Part shown: positions 6,167-12,888 of the stretch, piece after piece
Numbering within the stretch: the stretch's first letter is position 1
Layout of the letters: every line of letters begins with the position of its first letter
DNA from: an uncultured Clostridia bacterium
GTDB taxonomy: Bacteria > Bacillota > Clostridia > TANB77 > CAG-508
Assembly (NCBI GenBank): GCA_948919095.1
Contig: CAQYCU010000001.1
Coordinates: 60,182 to 80,538 of the forward strand
Reading direction: 5' to 3'
Length of the DNA stretch: 20,357 nt
The notes under the pieces: model-generated
Databases searched by the model: none
What the model was told of the DNA's origin: nothing
What the model saw: only the letters and a program-made list of their open reading frames with translations
Position numbers and translations under genes: made by a program

Positions 6167-7120
6167 TTATTTTAATGCTCTTTTTACTTCTCTTAATATC
6201 ATTTCCTTTATGTCTTCAACTTTCCCTTGCATTGTTACTCCTGCTGCTTTAGGGTGTCCACCACCGCCAAACATTAGGCAAATGTTTGATACGTTTACAT
6301 AGTCATTTGAACGTAATGATACTTTCATTCCATTGTCAATTTCGTGTATAAATATTGAAACTTCAACTCCTTCAATATTTTTTCCTTCATTAACAATTCC
6401 TTCATAATCGCCTGTTTCAGCATTTACTTTTTCTTCGTCTTTTTTTGTTATATATGTAAATGTTACTTTATTATCTTCCAAAAACTCTAATCTATCTAAT
6501 GCTAACTTTTTAAGCTCATAACTTGAACGTGTACATGTTGAAAATACTTGTTTATATATCTTAGGAATGTTAACTCCTACACTTAAAAGTCTTGCTGCTA
6601 TTTCAAAGGTTTCTTTTGATGTTCCTGAATATTGGAATCCTCCTGTATCAGTTATAATTCCTGTCATTAGGTCTGTTCCAATGTCTTGTGTTACTTCCCA
6701 TTTATAATACATAAACATTGTATATAATACCTGTGCACATGCTGGTGCACTATAATCAACATAGTTTAAATCTCCAAACATAGCATTTGTGCTATGGTGG
6801 TCAATGACTATTTTTGATTTTGCATCTTCAAAATAATTAGTCCAGCCATTTAATAATTTCACTGTTGCACAGTCAAGTGCTATTGCTAAATCGTATTTCT
6901 TTGTACTTCCTTCTTTTTTTATTAGTTCTGTTCCTGGTAAGTTTGAAAATGCTCTTGGGTACTTAGGCATAACTATTTCTACATTTTTATTTTGTTTTTT
7001 TAGTGCTAAGCCCATCGCTAGGCATGATCCTATGGCATCTCCGTCAGGATTTTCATGGGCTAGCAAAACAATGTTGTCAGCTTTATTTATTTCTTTTAAT
7101 ACGTTATCTAGAGTTGACAT
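6167..7120 (-). CDS. nrnA: NrnA-type DHH phosphoesterase (nano-RNase / pAp phosphatase)
   Basis: NrnA enzymes degrade 2-5 nt RNA oligomers to mononucleotides and also dephosphorylate pAp to AMP, using Mn2+ in the cytosol. The 317-residue protein has the DHH-family order HENPDGDAIGS (22-32), ALDCAT (81-86), IDHHSTN with the D107-H108-H109 triad, and the DHHA1 signature GGGGHPKAAG (285-294). AAGGGGAT precedes the ATG. It follows rbfA by 13 bp, the usual Firmicutes arrangement (rbfA, DHH gene, truB), and so is co-transcribed with the translation genes. Confidence 0.94.
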   Translation of the reverse strand: MSTLDNVLKEINKADNIVLLAHENPDGDAIGSCLAMGLALKKQNKNVEIVMPKYPRAFSNLPGTELIKKEGSTKKYDLAIALDCATVKLLNGWTNYFEDAKSKIVIDHHSTNAMFGDLNYVDYSAPACAQVLYTMFMYYKWEVTQDIGTDLMTGIITDTGGFQYSGTSKETFEIAARLLSVGVNIPKIYKQVFSTCTRSSYELKKLALDRLEFLEDNKVTFTYITKKDEEKVNAETGDYEGIVNEGKNIEGVEVSIFIHEIDNGMKVSLRSNDYVNVSNICLMFGGGGHPKAAGVTMQGKVEDIKEMILREVKRALK

Positions 7121-7133
7121 ATTCTATCCCCTT

Positions 7134-7490
7134 TTATTTCTTTTTCTCTTTAATCTCTCTCAAGATTTGTTCAATTCTATATCCTTGCTCTTCTGAATCG
7201 TCATATTCAAATACTAATTCTGGTGTTACTCGTAAGTTTACTGAACTTGCTACTCTACTTCTTATAAATCCTGCTGATTGTTTTAATCCTTCTAAAGTTC
7301 TTTTAACGTCCTTTGGGTCTAACATACTTACATATACTTTTGCATAACGTAAGTCTGGTGTGATTTTAACTTTAGTAACACTAACCATTCCAGTAACTTT
7401 AGAGTTTTCTAATTCATAATTTATGACTTGGCTTATTACTTTTTTTAGTTCTTCATTAATTCTTCCAAGCCTGTTTGAACTCTTTTGCAT
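7134..7490 (-). CDS. rbfA: 30S ribosome-binding factor A
   Basis: RbfA binds the 30S subunit during late 16S rRNA maturation and cold adaptation. The 118-residue product has the expected RINEELKKVISQVI start, the VTKVKITPDLRYAKVYVS core (KH-like fold) and the IRSRVASSVNLRVTPELVFEYDDS end. I place the start at ATG 7490. An in-frame TTG at 7514 would add eight residues encoded by the ribosome binding site (AGAAAGGA) itself. It lies between infB and nrnA, with a large stem-loop just upstream. Confidence 0.95.
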   Translation of the reverse strand: MQKSSNRLGRINEELKKVISQVINYELENSKVTGMVSVTKVKITPDLRYAKVYVSMLDPKDVKRTLEGLKQSAGFIRSRVASSVNLRVTPELVFEYDDSEEQGYRIEQILREIKEKKK

Positions 7491-7512
7491 TTTGTTGTTT
7501 TTCCTTTCTATC

Positions 7513-7566
7513 AAGTTGGAAAAGAATTAAATTTTGGCTAGCAAAATTGTAATTATTTTTCAACTT
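7513..7566 (-). repeat. Long stem-loop between infB and rbfA, end-similar to 3644-3693
   Basis: AAGTTGGAAAA (7513-7523) pairs with the TTTTTCAACTT end (7556-7566), with inner AATTTTG/CAAAATT arms closing a 5-base GCTAG loop. It spans from the infB stop codon to just above the rbfA ribosome binding site. No U-run follows on the minus strand, so it is unlikely to terminate and could stabilise or process the mRNA. The ends match the palindrome in the Fic module (AAGTTG...TAATTATTT, then CAACTT). Confidence 0.6.
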
Positions 7567-10492
7567 AACGTTTTACTTCTTCTCTAATAAATGCCTCTAC
7601 TATATCGCCAACTTGTATGTCGTCAAAGTTTTCAATTTGCATACCACATTCAAATCCGTTTGATACTTCTTTTGCATCATCTTTAAATCTCTTTAAGGAA
7701 ATTAGTTTTCCATCATGTATTACTACACCATCTCTAATTATTCTAACGCCTGCATTTCTTTCAACTTTTCCTTCTGTTACATAGCATCCTGCAATTGTTC
7801 CAACATTTGATACCTTAAATGTTTGTCTGATTTCTGCATTTCCAATATTGATTTCTCTATATTTTGGTGCAAGCATTCCTTTCATTGCACTTTCAACATC
7901 TTCTAATGCTTGATATATAACTGAGTATTGTTTTATTTCTACTCCTTCTTTTTCTGCTAAATTACGTGCTCCTCCAACTGGTCTTACATTAAATGCTATG
8001 ATTAGTGCGTTAGCAGCTTTTGCAAGCTCAACATCTGATTCTGTAACTCCACCTGCATTTGAGTGTAATACTTTAACTCTAACTTCTTCATTTGATAGTT
8101 TTTCAAATGATGATTTTAATGCTTCTGCTGTTCCTTGTACGTCTGCTTTTGCAATAATATTAAGTACTTTAAGTTCTTCACTTTCCATCTTTTCAAATAG
8201 ATTGTCAAGTGTTACTACATTGTTGTTTGCTATTGCTTTTTCACGGCTTTCAAGTTTTCTTTGTTCTATTAAATGTTTTGCAACTTTTTCATTTTTTACT
8301 TCGTAGAATATATCTCCTGCTTGTGGTACTGCACTTAGTCCAGTGATTTCAACTGGTGTAGATGGCCCTGCTTGTTTTACATTTTTTCCTTTGTCATTTT
8401 TCATTGTTCTAATTCTACCTATTGATGTTCCTAGTATGATTGTATCTCCAACGTCTAGTGTTCCTCTTTGTACTAGAACTGATGCGATTGGTCCTTGTGA
8501 TTTGTCTAGTCTTGCTTCTATAACTGTTCCTTTTGATTGTCTATTAGGATTTGCTCTTAAATTTTGCATATCAGCAACTAATAGTACCATTTCAAGTAAA
8601 TTATCTATGTTTATATTCTTCTTTGCAGAGATTGGTACAAATATTGTATCTCCTCCCCACTCTTCTGGAACTAATTCATATTTCATTAATTCTTGTTTTA
8701 CTTTATCAGCATTTGCACCTGGCAAGTCTATTTTGTTTACTGCTACAATTATTGGTATTTCAGCTGCTTTTGCGTGATTTATAGCTTCAACTGTTTGTGG
8801 CATAACACCATCATCTGCTGCAACTACAAGTATTGCAACATCTGTGATTTGTGCACCTCTAGCACGCATGCTTGTAAATGCTTCGTGTCCTGGAGTATCT
8901 AAGAATGTTATTTCTCTTTCTCCAACTTTTACTTTGTATGCACCTATATGTTGTGTAATTCCACCTGCTTCACCTTCTATTACATTTGTTTTTCTAATTG
9001 TGTCAAGTAATGATGTTTTTCCATGGTCAACGTGTCCCATAACTACTACTACTGGTGGGCGTACTTGTAAGTCTTCTTCTCTATCTTCAGTATCGTCAAA
9101 TAGAATATCTTCATCACTTACTTTTTCTTTTTTAATTGCTGTTATGCCAAAACTATCTGCTACTAAGTATGCTGTATCGAAGTCTAGGTCTTGGTTTATA
9201 TTAGCCATAATTCCAAGGTCAAATAATTTCTTTATTACATCTGTACTTGTTTTCTTTAATTCTGTTCCTAAGTCTTTTACAGATATGTTTCCTGGAATTG
9301 TAATTTCTTTTAATTCAAATATTTTTTGTTTATTTCTGTCGTCTTCTTTTTTGCCTTTTTTCTTGTTTCTCTTTCCACGTGCTGTTGTTAAATCATAGTA
9401 GTCAAGCATACCACCTTCTTGGTCTTCAAACATATTTGATAATTTATCAACTTGTTTTAGTCCTCTTAGCTTTCCTTCACTGAAGTTATCTTCATTTCCC
9501 ATTCCTTTTCTTCTTGTTGTCTTTTTCTTGTCTTCAAAGTTACGGTTTGCTTTTTGTTTGTCAATTATTTTTGTACTGTAATCACGTTGATTATCTTTTT
9601 CCATATATTCACTTGCAATATCTTGTATGTCTTTGTCTATTCTTCTATTGTTTTGTCCTCTTTCAAAAGTTCTGTTATTATCTTTATTTCTAAAGTCTTT
9701 GTTTTTGAAATCTCTGTTTCCAAAATCTTTGTTTCCAAATCCATTACGTTGATTATTATTTCTATCTTTATTAAAGTTATGGAAATTTGAACCCTCTCCT
9801 TTGTCTTTATTGTAAGGGGCTTTTCCTTTATTAAATCCTCTATTATTGTAGCCATTGTTATTATAGCTGTTGTATCCATTATTGTTATTATTGTATGAAC
9901 TGTTTGGTTTATTGTAATTATTCCTAGCAAAATTATTTTGTCTACTAAAGTTATCATCTTTTGCAAATTCTCTTTTTGGTTTTATTTCTTTTTCTGCTAC
10001 AGGCTCTTGAACATTTTCAACTATCTCTTTTTTAGGTTCTTCTTTTATTTCTTCCTTTTTAATAGGAGCTACTTCTTGAACCTCTTCTTTTATTTTTTCT
10101 TCTTTTTGAGGTTTTTCTTTTGTTTTTATTCCAAATAGTTCATTCACAGTCATTGGCTTTGTTGGCTTATCTCTATATACAATATTAAAGTCCTTCTTTC
10201 TTCTTTCTGTAAATCCAATATCTGCCTTTGGTTTTTTATTTTCTTGAACTGGTCTTGTTTCTTCTTTTACAATGATTTCTCTTCTAATTATTACCTGTCC
10301 TGTTGTTTTTATTTCATCTTTCTTTTGGCTTTTATCATTATTCATATTTTTCTTTATTCTTTCTACTCCTGTATCGTCAATTGAACTTAGGTGACTTGAT
10401 AGTTTTATTCCCAAGTCTTTTGCTATTGATATTATCTCCTTACTATCAATGTTTAGTTGTTTTGCTAATTCATATACTTTCATTTTAGCCAA
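7565..10492 (-). CDS. infB: Translation initiation factor IF-2 with long Asn-rich linker
   Basis: IF-2 is the GTPase that brings initiator fMet-tRNA to the 30S subunit and promotes subunit joining. The 975-residue product has an N-terminal IF2_N domain (KVYELAKQLNIDSKEI, 5-20), a long charged then Asn/Gly-rich linker (about 50-390), a second IF2_N domain (about 393-455), the G domain with GHVDHGKT (486-493), DTPGH (532-536) and NKID (586-589), and the C-terminal beta-barrel and fMet-tRNA binding domains. The linker includes NNNNN at 201-205 and near-tandem units GNKDF, GNRDF, KNKDF, RNKDN (253-272). The chosen start is TTG at 10492: a GGGGGG run lies 8 bases upstream, and the MAKMKVYELA start matches relatives. 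An ATG at 10483 is the alternative. It is 50 bp after nusA with no ylxR or ylxQ. Confidence 0.97.
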   Translation of the reverse strand: MAKMKVYELAKQLNIDSKEIISIAKDLGIKLSSHLSSIDDTGVERIKKNMNNDKSQKKDEIKTTGQVIIRREIIVKEETRPVQENKKPKADIGFTERRKKDFNIVYRDKPTKPMTVNELFGIKTKEKPQKEEKIKEEVQEVAPIKKEEIKEEPKKEIVENVQEPVAEKEIKPKREFAKDDNFSRQNNFARNNYNKPNSSYNNNNNGYNSYNNNGYNNRGFNKGKAPYNKDKGEGSNFHNFNKDRNNNQRNGFGNKDFGNRDFKNKDFRNKDNNRTFERGQNNRRIDKDIQDIASEYMEKDNQRDYSTKIIDKQKANRNFEDKKKTTRRKGMGNEDNFSEGKLRGLKQVDKLSNMFEDQEGGMLDYYDLTTARGKRNKKKGKKEDDRNKQKIFELKEITIPGNISVKDLGTELKKTSTDVIKKLFDLGIMANINQDLDFDTAYLVADSFGITAIKKEKVSDEDILFDDTEDREEDLQVRPPVVVVMGHVDHGKTSLLDTIRKTNVIEGEAGGITQHIGAYKVKVGEREITFLDTPGHEAFTSMRARGAQITDVAILVVAADDGVMPQTVEAINHAKAAEIPIIVAVNKIDLPGANADKVKQELMKYELVPEEWGGDTIFVPISAKKNINIDNLLEMVLLVADMQNLRANPNRQSKGTVIEARLDKSQGPIASVLVQRGTLDVGDTIILGTSIGRIRTMKNDKGKNVKQAGPSTPVEITGLSAVPQAGDIFYEVKNEKVAKHLIEQRKLESREKAIANNNVVTLDNLFEKMESEELKVLNIIAKADVQGTAEALKSSFEKLSNEEVRVKVLHSNAGGVTESDVELAKAANALIIAFNVRPVGGARNLAEKEGVEIKQYSVIYQALEDVESAMKGMLAPKYREINIGNAEIRQTFKVSNVGTIAGCYVTEGKVERNAGVRIIRDGVVIHDGKLISLKRFKDDAKEVSNGFECGMQIENFDDIQVGDIVEAFIREEVKR

Positions 10493-10542
10493 TATATTAT
10501 CCCCCCAACGCTTTCTATTATTTTATATAAAAAATTAATATA

Positions 10543-11703
10543 TTATTCCTCTTCATTTTGATTTTCTTCAATACTTTCTTCTGTTTGTTCATCTTCTATA
10601 TCTTCTGCTTGTGCTTTTTCAAGCATTTGCCTAAATTGAGATTCACTTTTTATATCTATTTTCCAATTTGTAAGTTTTGCTGCAAGTTTTGCATTTTGTC
10701 CTGATTTTCCAATTGCAAGTGATAGTTGGTCATCTGGAACTATTACTTGTGCAAATCTTTCTTCTTCTTTTATATCAACTGCTAATACTTTTGCTGGAAG
10801 TAGTGCTGTTGATATGTATATTGATGGGTCTTCATTCCATTCAATTACATCTATTTTCTCTCCATTTAATTCATTAATAATGTTTTGAATACGTATACCT
10901 TTTTGTCCTACACAAGAACCTACTGGGTCAATGTTTGGATTTGGTGAGTATACTGCTATCTTACTTCTTGAACTTGCGTCTCTTGAAATGCTTTTTATTT
11001 CAATTACACCTTCATATATTTCTGGAATTTCTATTTCGAATAGTTTCCTGACAAATTCTATACTTGCTCTTGATAAAATTATTTGTGTTGTTCCTTTTTT
11101 ACCCTCTGCTACATTTATTATACATGCTTTTACTTTATCATTTACAGAATAATTTTCTGTTGCTATTTGCTCTTTTCTAGGCATTATTCCTTCTATTTTC
11201 CCTAAATCAAGTATTACTGAACCACCATCTGCTTTTTGTACTAATCCTGTTATGATTTCACCTTTTTTATCAGCAAATTCATCAAATATTACTCTTCTTG
11301 ATTCTTCTCTTATTTTTTGTGTTATTATTTGTCTTGCTGTTTGTGCTGCAATCCTACCAAATTCTTTTGGTTTTATATCAAATTGTACTGTATCTCCTAG
11401 TTTGAATGTCTTGTCTTTCTTTTTTGCGTCTTCTAATGATATTTGTGACTTATCGTCTTCTACTTCTTCTACTACTTCTTTTTGTTGGTATACGTGCATT
11501 TTTCCATCTGTTCTGTCTATTACCACTTTTATGTTTTCATCTGCACTGTCAAAGTTTTTCTTATATGCTACTAATAGTGCTTGTTCTATCGATTCCATAA
11601 GTGTTTGTTTATTTATTCCATTGTTTTCTGCTAGTTCATCCATTGCACTTAAAAATTCTATTGTATCGATTTCATTGCTTTCTACTTTTACTTTTTTCTT
11701 CAT
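10543..11703 (-). CDS. nusA: Transcription termination/antitermination factor NusA
   Basis: NusA binds RNA polymerase and nascent RNA and controls pausing, termination and antitermination. The 386-residue protein has the N-terminal polymerase-binding domain (about 12-140), an S1 domain (about 146-215), KH1 with NPNIDPVGSCVGQKG (255-269) and KH2 with DDQLSLAIGKSGQNAK (324-339). The final 25 residues are acidic and low in complexity (rich in Glu). The length fits Gram-positive NusA, which lacks the E. coli C-terminal acidic repeats. The start is certain: GGAGG lies 10 bases before ATG and itself encodes the Gly-Gly at the end of RimP, so the two genes are tightly coupled. Confidence 0.97.
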   Translation of the reverse strand: MKKKVKVESNEIDTIEFLSAMDELAENNGINKQTLMESIEQALLVAYKKNFDSADENIKVVIDRTDGKMHVYQQKEVVEEVEDDKSQISLEDAKKKDKTFKLGDTVQFDIKPKEFGRIAAQTARQIITQKIREESRRVIFDEFADKKGEIITGLVQKADGGSVILDLGKIEGIMPRKEQIATENYSVNDKVKACIINVAEGKKGTTQIILSRASIEFVRKLFEIEIPEIYEGVIEIKSISRDASSRSKIAVYSPNPNIDPVGSCVGQKGIRIQNIINELNGEKIDVIEWNEDPSIYISTALLPAKVLAVDIKEEERFAQVIVPDDQLSLAIGKSGQNAKLAAKLTNWKIDIKSESQFRQMLEKAQAEDIEDEQTEESIEENQNEEE

Positions 11704-11706
11704 TTT

Positions 11707-12189
11707 TTATTTTCCTCCTTTATTGCATTGCTCATTCCAGTCATATACTGTGGTCATTCTAACTGTGTTACTTTTTTCTATCTCTATTGTTTTATTCCCT
11801 TGTTCTAATTTTATACTCTTTTCATTATATTCTTTCAATATGCCTATTAGACTTTTTTGTTTTTCTATTGCTTTAAATGTATGTACTTCAATTTTATTTC
11901 CTATGTTCTGCTCTAAATGCTCTTCTTCTCTTATTCTTTTTTCTATTCCAGGAGATGATACTTCTAGCATATATGCTGACTTTATAAAGTCTTTTTCATC
12001 AAGTATATCTGTTATTGAATTATTAACATTTTCGCAGTCACTTAAACTTATTCCTTCTGCTTTATCAATAAATATTCTTAGGTAATTTTCTTTTCCTTCT
12101 TTTTCATATATTACGTCATATATGTTATAACCTAAGTTATTTATTATTGGTTCTATACATTTTTTTATTTTTGTTTCTATTGCTGTCAT
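11707..12189 (-). CDS. rimP: Ribosome maturation factor RimP
   Basis: RimP assists early 30S subunit assembly. The 160-residue protein shows the family layout: N-terminal alpha/beta domain with GYNIYDVIYEKEGKENYLRIFIDK (contiguous near 19-42), then GISLSDCENVNNSITDILDE, the conserved YMLEVSSPGIE (73-83) and a C-terminal SH3-like part. AAAGGAAAGG lies ahead of the ATG. It is the first gene of the operon, about 150 nt after the predicted transcription start, and is followed 3 bases later by nusA. Confidence 0.95.
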   Translation of the reverse strand: MTAIETKIKKCIEPIINNLGYNIYDVIYEKEGKENYLRIFIDKAEGISLSDCENVNNSITDILDEKDFIKSAYMLEVSSPGIEKRIREEEHLEQNIGNKIEVHTFKAIEKQKSLIGILKEYNEKSIKLEQGNKTIEIEKSNTVRMTTVYDWNEQCNKGGK

Positions 12190-12341
12190 TTTTTGCCTTT
12201 CCTTTTTATTGTTATTTGTTCCTGTATTCTGGTTTTTAATCGTTATTTATACACTTTATCTGTTTTTTTTATTCAATTTGTGTAAATAACATAATGAAAG
12301 AGTGGAATTGGCTTCCACTCTTCCTTAAGCTTTTTTAGTCT
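12190..12341 (-). promoter_or_regulatory. Structured 5' leader of the rimP-truB operon
   Basis: The roughly 150-nt leader contains a perfect 10-bp stem (AAGAGTGGAA/TTCCACTCTT, 12298-12322, 5-base loop) about 20 nt after the predicted start. A second imperfect stem pairs TTATTTATACAC (12243-12254) with GTGTAAATAA (12280-12289). Neither is followed by a U-run on the transcribed strand. The leader could stabilise the message or mediate feedback by NusA or ribosomal factors, but this is inference. Confidence 0.45.
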
Positions 12342-12347
12342 ATAGTT

Positions 12348-12376
12348 ATTATAATGGTTATTTTTGTAAATGTCAA
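12348..12376 (-). promoter_or_regulatory. Consensus promoter of the rimP-truB operon
   Basis: The minus strand carries a perfect TTGACA (12371-12376), a 17-bp spacer and a perfect TATAAT (12348-12353). Transcription should start near 12341. A full consensus match fits a highly expressed translation operon. Confidence 0.9.
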
Positions 12377-12408
12377 GGGTTTTGAATGAAATTTTTTAAA
12401 TAATTAAA

Positions 12409-12645
12409 TTACTTTACTCCAACATAAACAAGTATATATCCTTTATATATTGAATTACCAGAATATGCATTTCTAGAATTTCATGTAACATATGTTCCTG
12501 GGATTTCACTTTTTATTAATTCATTTAAAAAGTCATCTTGATTATATTCTGTATTTATATTTTTCTCATATTGACTGTCTGCTAATATTAATAATATCAC
12601 AAATAATGCATAATATTTATTAATAGGTTTCTCTTGTATTATTAA
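12409..12645 (-). pseudogene. Probable decayed small gene with in-frame TGA
   Basis: A minus-strand frame reads as convincing protein from about 12645 to a TAA at 12409, broken once by TGA at 12481-12483. The N-terminal part contains NKYYALFVILLILADS, which looks like a signal or anchor helix. Then comes a polar stretch (TEYNQDDFLNELIKSEIPGT), and after the TGA NAYSGNSIYKGYILVYVGVK to the end. No ATG start with a ribosome binding site is visible; two ATA codons lie where a start might have been. A Trp-to-stop change plus a lost start is the simplest reading. The family is unknown to me. Confidence 0.45.
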
Positions 12646-12672
12646 TTATTATATAATATTTTAATTTATATG

Positions 12673-12701
12673 TTGCACTTTTTTTATTTTTAGTGTATAA
12701 A
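12673..12701 (+). promoter_or_regulatory. glmS promoter
   Basis: TTGCAC (-35, 12673-12678), a 17-bp spacer and TATAAA (-10, 12696-12701) predict transcription from about 12708. That is about 20 nt before the ribozyme cleavage site, as expected for a glmS leader. Confidence 0.72.
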
Positions 12702-12728
12702 CTATATAAAGTCACAATTTTATTTTTA

Positions 12729-12866
12729 GCGCCTGGACAATTAAGTTTGTTGACGAGGATAGAACTTATCGAAAGATTCGGCGGATGGTTCTATGGTATG
12801 CTACTACCAAAGGTTCTTCTAAAAAGCAATAGTGATATTGTAACAAATGGAGCACCAATAGCTGTG
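12729..12866 (+). ncRNA. glmS ribozyme-riboswitch
   Basis: The leader of glmS contains the self-cleaving ribozyme that uses glucosamine-6-phosphate as cofactor and so shuts down GlmS synthesis when product is abundant. Visible signature pieces are GCGCC right after the cleavage position (between A12728 and G12729), GTTGACGAGG (12749-12758), TTATCGAAAG, TTCGGCGGAT (12777-12786), and a complementary AGAAC/GGTTCT pair forming a core helix. The 3' boundary is approximate, because the terminal helices are less conserved. It lies 22 bases before the glmS start codon. Confidence 0.94.
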
Positions 12867-12888
12867 AACTTTATAGGAGGTTTCACAT

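Noticed and set aside
9637..9966. Minus-strand open frame of 109 codons inside infB
   Set aside because: It is an alternative-frame reading of the Asn-rich linker, caused by the low-complexity AAT-rich codons. It has no ribosome binding site of its own.
11252..12085. Plus-strand open frame of 277 codons opposite nusA and rimP
   Set aside because: It is the complementary shadow of two clearly real genes, is extremely rich in Ser, Phe and Leu, and lacks start signals. It matches nothing recognisable.
12481..12483. UGA decoded as tryptophan genome-wide
   Set aside because: All clear Trp residues checked use TGG, and the GT-C-like gene ends in TGA with several further TGA codons just beyond in the same frame, so TGA functions as a stop.
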